A DNA stretch of 64,000 nt from Enterobacter cloacae complex sp. ECNIH7 (GCF_002208095.1 NZ_CP017990.1:2542001-2606000); one strand, 5' to 3'; shown: positions 12,671 through 21,676, counted from the first letter of the stretch. Notes: generated by a model from the letters alone, not told the origin. Numbers and translations are program-made.

Positions 12671-13402
12671 TCACAGAACTTTATTTGCGCGTTCCCGCGC
12701 CTCCCGCTCCAGGGAATAGATAATACGCTGAAGCTCACGCTCTGCGCCGGGCCCGACGTTGAGGAAACGGAAGCTCAGACGCGGCGTGGTGATAGTTTCA
12801 TTTTTGCTGTCCACGACGGTGCGGTCGCTGATGGCAATCAGCTGCGCATCGAAATAAAAGCGACCCCAGCCCCCCATATCCAGTTCAATTTGCGTAAACC
12901 GCATGCCCTCTACCAGCCCGTCCGGTTTCGGCGTATCCATCAGCGCGCCCATGCCGCCGAGCGACAGATCGAAGAGGCGGAAGCGGATCTCTTTTTTGTC
13001 CGGCATTTTGGCCTTACAAAAATAGGCGGGGTGAAGCGGGGCGCTGATGCGGAAATATTCACGACGCTGAACAAACCAGAGATTGGTCGGAAGCGGGGTA
13101 ACAAAAGCCGGCAGTCCCTGATATTCGCTCAGTTCCAGCCGCGACAGGACAAATTCTACTTTGGCGCCCTGCGTTTCGGCCATCACCGCGATATTCTCCG
13201 CTTTTAGCGCCGCGCGGTTTTCATACTCCTGACTGCCTAAATCAATCACCAGCCGATCCTGCGAGGCGTCAAGGATCTTGCTGATGAACTGATTATTCGA
13301 CCAGCTGATGCGCAGCGGCACTTCACCTTTTTGCAGGTCGCGTAATACCCCTAATACAGCCAGCGGATTTTGCTTGAGGAACTGCTCACTGTAATGACTC
13401 AC
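12671..13402 (-). CDS. ycgR: flagellar brake protein YcgR (c-di-GMP effector)
   Basis: A PilZ-domain protein of 243 residues that binds cyclic di-GMP and slows the flagellar motor. The N-terminal YcgR domain (residues about 10-110) is followed by PilZ with the RxxxR motif in RREYFRIS and the DLSLGG motif. The start is GTG (MSHYSEQFLKQNPLAVLG) with AAGGAG nine bases upstream. A near-perfect sigma-28 promoter lies upstream, as expected of a class 3 flagellar gene. The organism is therefore probably motile, although no flagellar genes are in the window. Confidence 0.95.
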   Translation of the reverse strand: MSHYSEQFLKQNPLAVLGVLRDLQKGEVPLRISWSNNQFISKILDASQDRLVIDLGSQEYENRAALKAENIAVMAETQGAKVEFVLSRLELSEYQGLPAFVTPLPTNLWFVQRREYFRISAPLHPAYFCKAKMPDKKEIRFRLFDLSLGGMGALMDTPKPDGLVEGMRFTQIELDMGGWGRFYFDAQLIAISDRTVVDSKNETITTPRLSFRFLNVGPGAERELQRIIYSLEREARERANKVL

Positions 13403-13441
13403 GCCGGATGGCTCCTTGATAGATGACGGACTGTCTTAGCG

Positions 13442-13468
13442 TTATCGGCAATCTGCAATGAAACTTAA
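13442..13468 (-). promoter_or_regulatory. sigma-28 (FliA) promoter of ycgR
   Basis: On the minus strand TTAAGTTT, an 11-base spacer and a perfect GCCGATAA match the FliA consensus TAAAGTTT-N11-GCCGATAA at 15 of 16 positions, about 40 bases upstream of the ycgR start. Confidence 0.9.
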
Positions 13469-13544
13469 TACAAACCGGTGAGTTTTTTTTGCCTGTTTAA
13501 GCAAAGATAAGTCGGTGAGATGAAAATGGTTTTCCGGCGATGAC

Positions 13545-13551
13545 CTATACT
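13545..13551 (+). promoter_or_regulatory. probable ymgE -10 element, sigma-S type
   Basis: CTATACT followed by TAAG is the sigma-S-favoured -10 sequence, 60 bases before the ymgE ATG, without a clear -35. A small hairpin (GCAGAA...TTCTGC, 13564-13579) lies in the predicted leader. Confidence 0.45.
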
Positions 13552-13610
13552 TAAGTTAGCTGTGCAGAAGGTTTTCTGCGCACGCGTTAAACCTGCAAGA
13601 GGGCATCGCT

Positions 13611-13865
13611 ATGGGTATCATCGCCTGGATTATCTTTGGTCTTATTGCTGGCGCTATCGCTAAACTGATCATGCCGGGAAACGATGGCGGCGGCTTTATT
13701 TTGACCTGTGTACTCGGGGTCGTTGGTGCGGTTGTGGGCGGCTGGCTGGCGACGATGTTTGGCTTTGGAGGCAACATAAGTGGTTTCGACCTGCACAGTT
13801 TTCTGGTCGCTGTCGTGGGTGCCATTGTGGTGCTGGGCATATTCAGGTTACTGCGACGAGCATAA
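13611..13865 (+). CDS. ymgE: GlsB/YeaQ/YmgE family membrane protein
   Basis: An 84-residue protein with three membrane segments of the transglycosylase-associated (GlsB/YeaQ/YmgE) family, the same length as E. coli YmgE. Glycine-rich motifs GLIAGAIAKLIMPG and GVVGAVVGGWLATMFG are typical. No enzymatic activity is established for the family, and the name comes from context. The likely sigma-S promoter fits a stationary-phase or stress role. A strong terminator follows. Confidence 0.93.
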   Translation: MGIIAWIIFGLIAGAIAKLIMPGNDGGGFILTCVLGVVGAVVGGWLATMFGFGGNISGFDLHSFLVAVVGAIVVLGIFRLLRRA

Positions 13866-13875
13866 ATTGACATGA

Positions 13876-13903
13876 ACGGCTCTCTGCGGAGGGCCGTTTT
13901 TTT
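13876..13903 (+). terminator. intrinsic terminator of ymgE
   Basis: ACGGCTCT, a short loop, AGGGCCGT and a T7 run, right after the ymgE stop. Confidence 0.9.
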
Positions 13904-13925
13904 GCCGGAGTATTGATTTGTTAAT

Positions 13926-13944
13926 CTAAATGATAATAATTGTC
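13926..13944 (+). promoter_or_regulatory. Fur box upstream of siderophore receptor
   Basis: CTAAATGATAATAATTGTC matches the 19-base Fur consensus GATAATGATAATCATTATC at 14 positions, including an unbroken ATGATAAT core. It lies 34 bases before the receptor ATG, so iron-dependent repression is likely. Confidence 0.72.
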
Positions 13945-13977
13945 GTTCCGTATTGCATCTAACAACAAGACGACATT

Positions 13978-16080
13978 ATGAATACCTCACGTTTTACGCT
14001 TTGCGCCCTGGCAGGGGCCGTCACGCTGGCATTGCAGGTCCCGGCGTTCGCCGAAGAATCCACCATCGTCGTCACAGGTTCAGAGCAGGGCAGCGCGCTG
14101 CCGGCCTGGACGAACAGCGCCACGAAATCGGCCGTTGCCGAAAGTAAAACGCCGCAGGTCATCACGACCCTCTCTGCGCCGGAAATTGAAAAGCGTCACG
14201 CGAATTCGGTGAATGAAATCCTGCGCTATGCCCCGGGCGTCTCAACCGAGGTGCGGGGAAATACCTCCTACATGAGCGAATATAAAATTCGTGGCTTTAC
14301 CGTTGACCAGGAGTTCTACAACGGGCTGCAGCTGCCCTATAACGTCACCGGCAATACCAAAGCGCGCATCGATCCGCTGCTGATCGACAGCGTTGATATC
14401 CTGAAAGGCCCCTCATCGGTCCTTTACGGCGGCGGTTCGCCGGGTGGGCTGGTGAATATTCAAAGTAAAAAACCGCAGCGGGAAGCGCGGACGGAGATCG
14501 GCGTTAATACCGGAAACCGTAATCTGAAAGAGGGCTATCTCGATTCAACCGGGCAGATTGCCGACAGCGACTGGAACTACCGTCTGCTGGGCAAAGCCAC
14601 GGAAAACGACGATCAGCCGCACACCACCCGGTATGAAAACTACCTGGTTGCTCCGTCCGTCACCTGGCAGCCGGACAGCAAAACCCGACTCACCCTGGAC
14701 GCGCTGGCGCAAAACACCCCGAGCCTGACGCCGTCTAACCCGCTGCCGCTCGCCTACCTGCGCTCGAAATATGCGGGCAAGCGCGATTACGCCGGAGATG
14801 AGTGGAGCGGGTTTAAGCAGCGTCAGTGGATGCTGGGCTACAGCTTTGAACATGAGTTTGACAGCGGCTGGGGCTTTAACCAGAAGGCGCGCTATTTCGA
14901 CGTCGATACCCACCAGCGCAGCGTCTACGCGACAGGGACGGGAAGCGAGGTGTATCAGCTCAACCGCTTTGCCTACACCACCGATGAAGACCTTAAGAGC
15001 TTCAACATCGACAACCAGGTGACCAAAACCGTTGCGCTGGGCGAGTGGAAACACCATCTGCTGGCCGGGTTTGACTATCAGAAGCTGAACTCCCATTTCC
15101 ACTATCGCTACGCGTCGGCCACGCCGGGTATCGATATGCGGTATCCTGACTATTCGCAGATCCAGGAAAGCGCGCTGGGGCTCTATACCGCCCAGAAAAA
15201 CCGTCTCAGCTACCAGCAAAACGGTTACTACCTGCAGGATCAGGTTGAATTTGGCGGCCTCAACCTGCTGGGCAGCCTGCGCTACGACGATTACCGCTCC
15301 GTCACCACCAACTACCTGCAAAACGGTGATAAAGCCTGGGTGTCGCAGGATCGCGTCACCAAACGCCTGGGCGCGCTTTACGCCTTCGATAACGGTCTGT
15401 CGCCGTTTATCAGCTATTCAGAAGGTTTTGCGCCGGTATCACCGCAGGGCACGCTCGTGGCGAAAGACGTCAAACCGACCACCAGCAAGCAGGTGGAGGG
15501 CGGGGTGAAATATCTGCTGGCCGACTACGCCACCACCTTTACCGCCTCGGTGTTTAACATCCGGCAGAAAAATGTCGTCACCTCCGATCCGGGCTTCCTG
15601 AACTATCGTCAGACCGGGGAAGTGGAATCCAAAGGGGCAGAGCTGTCCGCCATCAGCCGTCCGACGGACAACCTGACGCTGATTGCCAACTATGCGTACA
15701 CCCACGCGATAAACCGGGAAGATGACAAGTACAAAGGTAAACGTCCAACGCAGGTCCCGGAGAATGCCTTCAACCTCTGGGGGGATTACACCTTTGAAAA
15801 TACGCCGCTGAAAGGACTGATGCTGGGAGCGGGCGCACGCTACACCGGGCCGATGGAAATCTCTCCGGCAAACGATGCGGGAAAACTGGGCGGCACTACG
15901 CAGTACGATCTGGCGGCCTCGTACCGGATGGGCGAAATCCTGCCCTCGCTGGCAGGGTTAACGCTCAAAGCCAGCGCGCAGAATATCACCAACAAAGAGA
16001 CGCTGACCTGCTACGACGCGACCAACTGCTGGATTGGACGTGACAGGACGTATCAGTTAGGGGCGAGTTATAGTTTCTAA
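13978..16080 (+). CDS. TonB-dependent siderophore receptor
   Basis: An outer-membrane receptor of 700 residues of the FhuA/FoxA/FhuE-like siderophore class. A signal peptide ends near VPAFA. A TonB-box-like STIVVTGS follows, then the plug domain (about 55-165: TPQVITTLSAPEIEKR, IRGFTVDQEFYNG, VDILKGPSSVLYGGGSPGGLVN). The 22-strand barrel ends in YQLGASYSF with a terminal Phe. The C-terminal cysteine pair (TCYDATNCW) also occurs in ferrioxamine- and ferrichrome-type receptors. It probably imports a hydroxamate siderophore; the exact ligand cannot be told. No transport genes are adjacent. E. coli has no such gene between ymgE and treA, so it is an accessory insertion. Confidence 0.9.
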   Translation: MNTSRFTLCALAGAVTLALQVPAFAEESTIVVTGSEQGSALPAWTNSATKSAVAESKTPQVITTLSAPEIEKRHANSVNEILRYAPGVSTEVRGNTSYMSEYKIRGFTVDQEFYNGLQLPYNVTGNTKARIDPLLIDSVDILKGPSSVLYGGGSPGGLVNIQSKKPQREARTEIGVNTGNRNLKEGYLDSTGQIADSDWNYRLLGKATENDDQPHTTRYENYLVAPSVTWQPDSKTRLTLDALAQNTPSLTPSNPLPLAYLRSKYAGKRDYAGDEWSGFKQRQWMLGYSFEHEFDSGWGFNQKARYFDVDTHQRSVYATGTGSEVYQLNRFAYTTDEDLKSFNIDNQVTKTVALGEWKHHLLAGFDYQKLNSHFHYRYASATPGIDMRYPDYSQIQESALGLYTAQKNRLSYQQNGYYLQDQVEFGGLNLLGSLRYDDYRSVTTNYLQNGDKAWVSQDRVTKRLGALYAFDNGLSPFISYSEGFAPVSPQGTLVAKDVKPTTSKQVEGGVKYLLADYATTFTASVFNIRQKNVVTSDPGFLNYRQTGEVESKGAELSAISRPTDNLTLIANYAYTHAINREDDKYKGKRPTQVPENAFNLWGDYTFENTPLKGLMLGAGARYTGPMEISPANDAGKLGGTTQYDLAASYRMGEILPSLAGLTLKASAQNITNKETLTCYDATNCWIGRDRTYQLGASYSF

Positions 16081-16120
16081 GGAACCAGGGAAACCCCGTC
16101 AAAAATGCGCAATCGGACTG

Positions 16121-16194
16121 CCCCCTCTCCCTTGAGGGAGAGGGCTGGGGTGAGGGGGAACATACGGCTGTGGTGGTCATTCCGTTCACTTTAT
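16121..16194. repeat. dispersed palindromic repeat, copy A
   Basis: It starts with CCCTCTCCC-TTGA-GGGAGAGGG, a perfect 9-base-pair stem, and continues GCTGGGGTGAGGGGGAA and CGGCTGTGGTGGTCATTC. A second, diverged copy lies at 39948-40014 inside the T6SS cluster, between tssC and hcp. C-rich/G-rich repeats of this type are common in gammaproteobacterial intergenic regions. Confidence 0.75.
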
Positions 16195-16231
16195 GTTCCT
16201 TGCTACTCTGTAACGATGTGACCGGTGAACG

Positions 16232-16428
16232 TGCCAGGGTGGCTCAGTCGCCGCCACCCTGGCAACCCGGGCTCCCGGCGGTAAATCGCCGCTTCGCGGT
16301 GCCCTCGGCGTATTCCTTCCGGCTTATCGGGGACGGGCGGAGGTAACATCCCTGTAAAGCCCGCCCTCTCGGCGCATCCATGCGCCTCGCCCCGGCCGGA
16401 AGGAAATGCCTCAGCGATTTACAGCCGG
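16232..16428. repeat. nested inverted-repeat block, possible MITE-like element
   Basis: A 12-base-pair perfect hairpin (16232-16243 with 16253-16264) precedes a set of nested inverted repeats: 16275-16289 pairs with 16414-16428 (14 of 15), 16313-16322 pairs with 16396-16405 (10 of 10), 16335-16340 pairs with 16362-16367, plus an internal hairpin GGCGCA-TCCA-TGCGCC at 16371-16386. The spacing would allow one long cruciform or a folded RNA on either strand. No transposase is present. Confidence 0.55.
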
Positions 16429-16535
16429 ACCATGGCATCGCTGAAAGCGTTCAGGCGTTCTGAAACAACGTTATTGCTTCTGCTCAAAACTTACTGGCTA
16501 ACCTTCTCCCGGAGGGAGAGAGCCAGCACGCGCAG

Positions 16536-16563
16536 GCCGGGTAAGGCGTAGCCGACACCCGGC
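16536..16563. repeat. REP unit
   Basis: GCCGGGTAAGGCG...CACCCGGC, a single REP palindrome just downstream of treA. Confidence 0.8.
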
Positions 16564-16570
16564 AATACCC

Positions 16571-18256
16571 TCACTGTGCAGCAGCTTTCACCGGCGCAGC
16601 CTCATCATTCGCCGCAGGCTGATTCTCCGGCACGCTGTCGCACGGTTTTGCTTTCGGACAGACCCGATCCAGCATTTTCAGCGTCACGCCGTTGCTCCAG
16701 CCGAAGCCGTCCTGCAGCGGATACTCACCGCCGCCGCCGCCCGTACCGGTTGTCGACACGTCATACTTCTCGACCAGTTTCTTTTCGCGGTCGTAAGTAT
16801 GCTGAACGTTCTTCAGGAAGCGCCAGGTCACGTCCATTGAGACCTTCTCCTGTCCGTAATTCTGCAGCCCTTCCGCGGCCACCCACTGCAGCGGGGCCCA
16901 GCCGTTTGGCGCATCCCACTGCTGGCCGCTATTGACGGTGGTGGTCGCAATACCGCCCGGCTTCAACAGGCGCGATGAAGTTGCCGCGGCGACTTTATCG
17001 GCCCGATCCTGCGCCGCCGCCTTCACGTAAAGCGGGAACAGGGCTGCTGCCGTGAGCTGATTGCGTACCTTCTTGCTTTTCAGATCGTAATCCGCGTACC
17101 AGCCCTCTTTATCATTCCACAGGTGGCTCTCGATGGCTTTCTGACGCGCCGTCGCCTGCGCCTCGTATTTGCTTGCGCTGGCGGCGTCGCCACTCTCCTG
17201 GCTTGCCCGCGCCAGCAGTTTTTCCATCTTGAACATCAGGGCGTTCAGGTCCACGGGGACAATGCTGGTGGTTCGGATGGTGCCGAGCTTTTGCGGATCG
17301 TCCATCCAGCGGGAGCTAAAGTCCCAGCCCGAGGCCGCAGCGGAACGCAAATCACGGTAGATCTCGGTCGCAGGCCGGTTAGGGTTACTTTTGGCGGTAT
17401 TCACGTCGTCAAGCCAGGACTCCGGGCGCGGGGTGTCGCGGTCGTCCCAGTAGCGGTTGAGGATAGCGCCGTCGTCCAGTTTCACCACGCGTTTGTTAGC
17501 CTGCCCCGGCTGAAGGGCGTCGACGCCGTCCATCCAGTAGGCATACTCTTTCTCCATCTGCGGGCGGTACTTCTTCAGCGCATCGCTGTCGTGGGTCGCC
17601 AGCAGTTCAACCATCATTGAGAAAAACGGCGGCTGGGAGCGGCTCAGGTAATAGCTGCGGTTGCCGTTGGGAATGTGGCCGAAGGTATCAATCTCATACG
17701 CAAAGTTATCCACCATGTCGCTGATTTTGTCCCAGTGATCGCTCTCTGCCAGGCCCAGCATGGTGAAATAGCTGTCCCAGTAGTAGACCTCGCGGAAACG
17801 TCCACCGGGCACAACGTAAGGTTTGGGTAACGGCAGCAGGGAATCCCATTTGTTGCTGGCTTTATCCGTGGTGCGCGTCAGCACGGGCCAGAGATCGTCG
17901 ATGTGCTCACGTAAACTTTGTCCAGCAGGCGGAACATATTTTTCCCCTTCCGCAGGGAGCGTAAAGTTCATCTCGACAAAGTGGCGTAAGTCAAAGCTGG
18001 ACTGCGTGTGCTGCATCCGGTAATCCGCCAGAATCATTAGCGGGTCGCTTTTGGGCACGGCATCCGCGAAGGTTTTCTGATCGGGAAACAGTTTGGCGCT
18101 TTGCACATCGTTAAACAGAGGGCCCAGCAAAATATCGGGTGAGGTTGTCTGGGCTGCGGGGCTATCGTCGGCATAACCGAAAGTCGTGACGCCGAGCAGC
18201 GCGCCTCCTAACGCAAGGGGCAAGAATGCGGGGCGTAGTGTACGAGGTCTTATCAT
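16571..18256 (-). CDS. treA: periplasmic trehalase TreA
   Basis: A GH37 trehalase of 561 residues that splits trehalose to two glucose molecules in the periplasm, allowing growth on trehalose at high osmolarity. A signal peptide (about 1-30, cleavage near GYADD) precedes the catalytic domain. Both family signatures are present: [20 protein letters not shown] and [12 protein letters not shown]. The start ATG at 18256 has AGGAGA seven bases upstream; the in-frame GTG at 18277 would put the ribosome site inside the gene. The C-terminus has a short acidic/alanine tail as in other enterobacteria. In E. coli, dhaKLM follow this locus; here accessory genes do. Confidence 0.95.
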   Translation of the reverse strand: MIRPRTLRPAFLPLALGGALLGVTTFGYADDSPAAQTTSPDILLGPLFNDVQSAKLFPDQKTFADAVPKSDPLMILADYRMQHTQSSFDLRHFVEMNFTLPAEGEKYVPPAGQSLREHIDDLWPVLTRTTDKASNKWDSLLPLPKPYVVPGGRFREVYYWDSYFTMLGLAESDHWDKISDMVDNFAYEIDTFGHIPNGNRSYYLSRSQPPFFSMMVELLATHDSDALKKYRPQMEKEYAYWMDGVDALQPGQANKRVVKLDDGAILNRYWDDRDTPRPESWLDDVNTAKSNPNRPATEIYRDLRSAAASGWDFSSRWMDDPQKLGTIRTTSIVPVDLNALMFKMEKLLARASQESGDAASASKYEAQATARQKAIESHLWNDKEGWYADYDLKSKKVRNQLTAAALFPLYVKAAAQDRADKVAAATSSRLLKPGGIATTTVNSGQQWDAPNGWAPLQWVAAEGLQNYGQEKVSMDVTWRFLKNVQHTYDREKKLVEKYDVSTTGTGGGGGEYPLQDGFGWSNGVTLKMLDRVCPKAKPCDSVPENQPAANDEAAPVKAAAQ

Positions 18257-18358
18257 CAGTTCGTCTCCTGTCTTCACTAAACAGCGTGACCGCTGTTGTC
18301 AATCACCTGAAAACCTTAGACGAATATTGCCCGCTTCGCGTTAATAATTGCCTGCCCG

Positions 18359-19315
18359 TCAGACCTCTTCCGGCGTCTGGCTGGCTTCCCGCAGCGTGCC
18401 CGGCGCATGTCCAATGATGCGCTTAAATGCCCGGCTAAACGCCGCCAGAGAGCCGTACCCCAGCCGCAGCGCGACGGTTTCAATCGGCTGATTTTCGTGG
18501 CGAATGTACTGGATGGCCAGTCGCATCCTCAACTCGCTGAGATATTTTGCCGGGGTGGTTCCCGTCGCGGCCAGGAACCGTTCGGCGAACACGGAACGGG
18601 ACGTGCCCGCTTCTTTTGCCAGATCCGCCACGCTCCAGTTCAGGCCGGGCTGCTGGTGCATGGCGTAAATGGCCCGGCTCAGGCGCGGGTCACGCAGAAC
18701 CTGCACCCAGCCGGTGGCTTTACCACACCCGCCTTCAACCCAGCCGCGCACGATTAACGCCGCCACCACGTCGGCCAGACGCGCAAGGATCCCGGCGTAC
18801 CCGGCCTGACGCGCCACGGATTCCCGCTCCATCGCCGCCAGCAGCGGGTGGATCTCCGGCCAGGTGGACATCAGCCGACTGACCATCATCACTTCCGGCA
18901 TCGCCTTGATCAGCGGCTGCATCCCGCCCAGCTCAAAATCCATGCACCCGCTAAAGATGATGGTGTTCTCGCTTTCCGGGCAGGGCTCGCAGGTGATGGC
19001 ACACACCGAGCTGCAGATAGGCTCGCTGGGAAAGTCGCTGACCGGGGTAATGGTGGCCCGCTCGTCGGAGAGCAGGGCATGGGAATTGCCGCCTGGAATA
19101 AAGAGGGCGTCTCCGCTGCTCAGCTGAAAGGCCGCACCGCTCTCCATTCGCAGCAGGGCGCTGCCGTGGCTCACGAAATGAAACTGCGCCCTACCGGGCG
19201 CCTGATGGAAGGCGACGCCAAACGGCGCGCTGGCCTGGATCCGCCGGTATTTCACCCCTGACAGACGCATGCCGCGTAAAAGTTCGCTGATCAGATCGGG
19301 TGACTGTACGGTCAT
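18359..19315 (-). CDS. AraC-family regulator with cupin sensor domain
   Basis: A 318-residue regulator with an N-terminal cupin-type sensor domain (residues about 20-200, HFVSHGSALLRM, GDALFIPGGNSHAL) and a C-terminal double HTH AraC domain (about 215-310; SVADLAKEAGTSRSVFAERF and IETVALRLGYGSLAAFSRAF). The architecture is that of AraC_binding_2/cupin_6 regulators often found divergent from an efflux gene. Here the divergent neighbour is a NepI-like MFS exporter whose start lies 115 bases away, so it most likely controls that exporter in response to the exported compound. The inducer is unknown. Confidence 0.88.
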   Translation of the reverse strand: MTVQSPDLISELLRGMRLSGVKYRRIQASAPFGVAFHQAPGRAQFHFVSHGSALLRMESGAAFQLSSGDALFIPGGNSHALLSDERATITPVSDFPSEPICSSVCAITCEPCPESENTIIFSGCMDFELGGMQPLIKAMPEVMMVSRLMSTWPEIHPLLAAMERESVARQAGYAGILARLADVVAALIVRGWVEGGCGKATGWVQVLRDPRLSRAIYAMHQQPGLNWSVADLAKEAGTSRSVFAERFLAATGTTPAKYLSELRMRLAIQYIRHENQPIETVALRLGYGSLAAFSRAFKRIIGHAPGTLREASQTPEEV

Positions 19316-19430
19316 GGCGCAACTCCGGACGAATAATCAATAAGTGGAGATTATATGTCATAGATCGTCCAGGGTGAACCTTCTATGCTTTTGCGACAGT
19401 TGTCACATTTTTATAACGGGAGAAAAACAG

Positions 19431-20618
19431 ATGAATTCATGTGTCGCGGCGAGCGAGGCGGTAGCGCCTGCAAAACCCGCCTGGCGGGCCGTCTATTCAC
19501 TGGGGCTGGGGGTGTTTGGGTTGATTACGGCAGAATTTCTGCCCGCCAGCCTGTTAACGCCGATGGCCGCGAGCCTGGGCGTGAGTGAGGGAATGGCCGG
19601 ACAGGCCGTCACCGCCACCGCGCTGGTGGCGCTGGTGACCGGACTGCTGATTACGCCGGCGACCAAAAGCATCGACCGCCGCTGGGTGCTGATGTTTTTC
19701 TCGGTGCTGCAAATTATCTCCAGCCTGCTGGTTGCCTTTGCGCCCAACCTGCACGTCCTGCTGATGGGCCGCCTGCTGCTGGGGATCGCCATCGGGGGAT
19801 TCTGGGCGATGTCGACGGCGACCACGATGCGTCTGGTTCCGGCGGATAAAGTGCCGAAGGCGCTGGCGGTGATATTTTCCAGCGTATCGATAGCCACGGT
19901 GGTCGCGGCGCCGCTCGGCAGCTATCTGGGCAGCCTGATCGGCTGGCGCAACGTCTTTGTTCTCTGCATTCTGCCGAGCATGCTGGCGCTGCTGTGGCAG
20001 CTCTGGGTCCTGCCGTCCATGAAGCCGGAGAGCAGCGGCAGCCTGAGTACGCTGTTCCGCGTGCTGCGTCATCCGGGGATGATCGGCGGCATGCTGGCGA
20101 CCATCCTGATCTTCAGCGGCCATTTCGCCTTCTTTACCTACCTGCGCCCGTTCCTGGAAACGGTGGGGCAGGCGAGCGTTGAGACCATTTCGCTGATCCT
20201 GCTCGGCTTTGGGCTCGCCAACTTTGTCGGCACCTCCGTTGCCGGGCATCTGCTGGCACGCAATCTGCGCCTGACGCTGGCGCTGGTGCCGTTCGCGATG
20301 GGCGTTCTCGCGCTCACGATGGTGGCGTTTGGTCATCTGGCGATGCTGGACGGGTTCCTGGTCGCGCTGTGGGGCTTTGCATTTGGTCTGGTTCCGGTGG
20401 GCTGGTCAACCTGGCTTGCTACCACCGTACCGGATGAAGCCGAAAGTGCAGGCGGGCTGCTGGTGGCCTCAATTCAGCTGGCGATAAGCGCCGGTGCGGC
20501 CGGAGGTGGGGCAGTGTTTGATCTTAACGGCGCCAGCGGCGTATTCGCGGGAAGCGGTCTTTTGCTGGTAACGGCGATGGTAATTGTGTTTATGGGAGTA
20601 AAAGTGAAGGCGGAGTGA
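19431..20618 (+). CDS. NepI-like MFS exporter (DHA1 family)
   Basis: A 12-helix major facilitator of 395 residues. Blocks such as AEFLPASLLTPMAASLG, GGFWAMSTATTMRLVP, LGSYLGSLIGWRNVF and FALVPVGWSTW-like FGLVPVGWSTW follow E. coli NepI (purine ribonucleoside efflux), also about 396 residues. It probably exports a nucleoside, sugar or drug-like compound across the inner membrane. The ATG at 19431 has GGGAG eight bases upstream; an in-frame start 29 codons earlier has no family support. It is divergent from the cupin-AraC gene, its likely regulator. A REP unit follows. Confidence 0.87.
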   Translation: MNSCVAASEAVAPAKPAWRAVYSLGLGVFGLITAEFLPASLLTPMAASLGVSEGMAGQAVTATALVALVTGLLITPATKSIDRRWVLMFFSVLQIISSLLVAFAPNLHVLLMGRLLLGIAIGGFWAMSTATTMRLVPADKVPKALAVIFSSVSIATVVAAPLGSYLGSLIGWRNVFVLCILPSMLALLWQLWVLPSMKPESSGSLSTLFRVLRHPGMIGGMLATILIFSGHFAFFTYLRPFLETVGQASVETISLILLGFGLANFVGTSVAGHLLARNLRLTLALVPFAMGVLALTMVAFGHLAMLDGFLVALWGFAFGLVPVGWSTWLATTVPDEAESAGGLLVASIQLAISAGAAGGGAVFDLNGASGVFAGSGLLLVTAMVIVFMGVKVKAE

Positions 20619-20624
20619 ATTATT

Positions 20625-20653
20625 TGCCGGGTGAGCGCAAGCGCCACCCGGCA
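20625..20653. repeat. REP unit
   Basis: TGCCGGGTG-N11-CACCCGGCA, a perfect 9-base-pair palindrome between the convergent MFS and GAPDH genes. Confidence 0.85.
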
Positions 20654-20665
20654 TCACGGTAAGAC

Positions 20666-21676
20666 TTACAGCCCTTTCTTATCCATCCACACTGCCAGAT
20701 CAACCAGACGGTTAGAGAAGCCCCACTCGTTGTCGTACCACGCCAGGATCTTCACCATGTTCCCGCCAATCACCAGCGTGGAAAGCCCGTCGATAATCGA
20801 GGAGCGTGGGTCGCCCTGGTAATCGCTGGAGACCAGCGGTTCATCGCTATAGCCCAGAATACCTTTCAGCGGCCCGCTGGCGGCCGCGTTGCGGAACGCT
20901 TCGTTCACCTCTTCGGCGGTCACGTTACGGCTCAGCGTTACCGTTAAATCTACAATCGACACCACCGGCACCGGTACGCGCAGGGAGTACCCGGTCAGTT
21001 TGCCGTCAAGGGATGGGATCACTTTCCCCAGCGCTTTTGCCGCGCCGCTGGAGTAAGGCACAATCGACAGCGCCGCCGCGCGCGCGCCGCGCAGATCTTT
21101 CTCCGGCTGATCGTGCAGCGCCTGGCTATTGGTGTAGGCATGCGTGGTGTTCATCAGGCCATGCTCAATCCCGAACTGCTGATGCAGCACCTGAGCGGCA
21201 GGCGCCAGGCCGTTCGTGGTGCAACTCCCGTTACTCACCACCGCGTGACGGGCTGGATCGTACTGCTCGTGATTAACCCCCATCACAATCGTCAGGTCGT
21301 CGTTCTTCCCGGGGGCGGAAATGATGACGCGCTTGGCGCCGCCGTGGGTGATATGCACCGCCGCTTTTTCCCGCTCGGTAAAGAAGCCGGTGGCCTCAAT
21401 CACCACGTCAACGCCGACGTCACGCCAAGGGATATTCGCCGGATCGCGTTCGCTAAATACGGCGATTCGCTGCCCGTCTACCTGCAGCGCGCCGTCAGCC
21501 GCTTCAACGGGCGCGGGCAGTTTGCCCAGAAGGGAATCATGCTTCAGCAGATGGGCGAGGGTTTTACTGTCCGTCAGATCGTTAATGGCCACAATCTGCA
21601 GATCCGGGTTGCCCAGCGCCGCGCGCAGGAAATTACGTCCGATACGGCCGAAACCGTTAATACCGACCTTAACCAT
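20666..21676 (-). CDS. type I glyceraldehyde-3-phosphate dehydrogenase, paralogue
   Basis: A phosphorylating GAPDH of 336 residues. Rossmann motif VKVGINGFGRIGRN, catalytic Cys152 in SNGSCTTN and His179 in NTTHAYTN are all present, so it should be active. The cofactor loop reads INDLTDSKTLAHLLKHDS, the pattern of Bacillus-type GAPDH, not VNDPF of the housekeeping enterobacterial GapA. The usual SNASCTTN has Gly for Ala here. AAGGAG lies six bases before the ATG. The adjacent GlxA-type regulator upstream on the same strand (79 bases) probably controls it. This is a second, probably acquired GAPDH; its metabolic occasion is unknown. Confidence 0.9.
   Translation of the reverse strand: MVKVGINGFGRIGRNFLRAALGNPDLQIVAINDLTDSKTLAHLLKHDSLLGKLPAPVEAADGALQVDGQRIAVFSERDPANIPWRDVGVDVVIEATGFFTEREKAAVHITHGGAKRVIISAPGKNDDLTIVMGVNHEQYDPARHAVVSNGSCTTNGLAPAAQVLHQQFGIEHGLMNTTHAYTNSQALHDQPEKDLRGARAAALSIVPYSSGAAKALGKVIPSLDGKLTGYSLRVPVPVVSIVDLTVTLSRNVTAEEVNEAFRNAAASGPLKGILGYSDEPLVSSDYQGDPRSSIIDGLSTLVIGGNMVKILAWYDNEWGFSNRLVDLAVWMDKKGL

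Larger units (their letters stand above)
16081..16570. other. gene-free, repeat-rich gap between receptor and treA
   Basis: 490 bases between convergent genes with no supportable ORF. From left to right they hold a hairpin-forming dispersed repeat (16121-16194), a perfect GCCAGGGTGGC hairpin (16232-16264), a nested palindromic block (16275-16428) and a REP unit (16536-16563). The palindrome density suggests non-autonomous repeat insertion. Confidence 0.75.
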
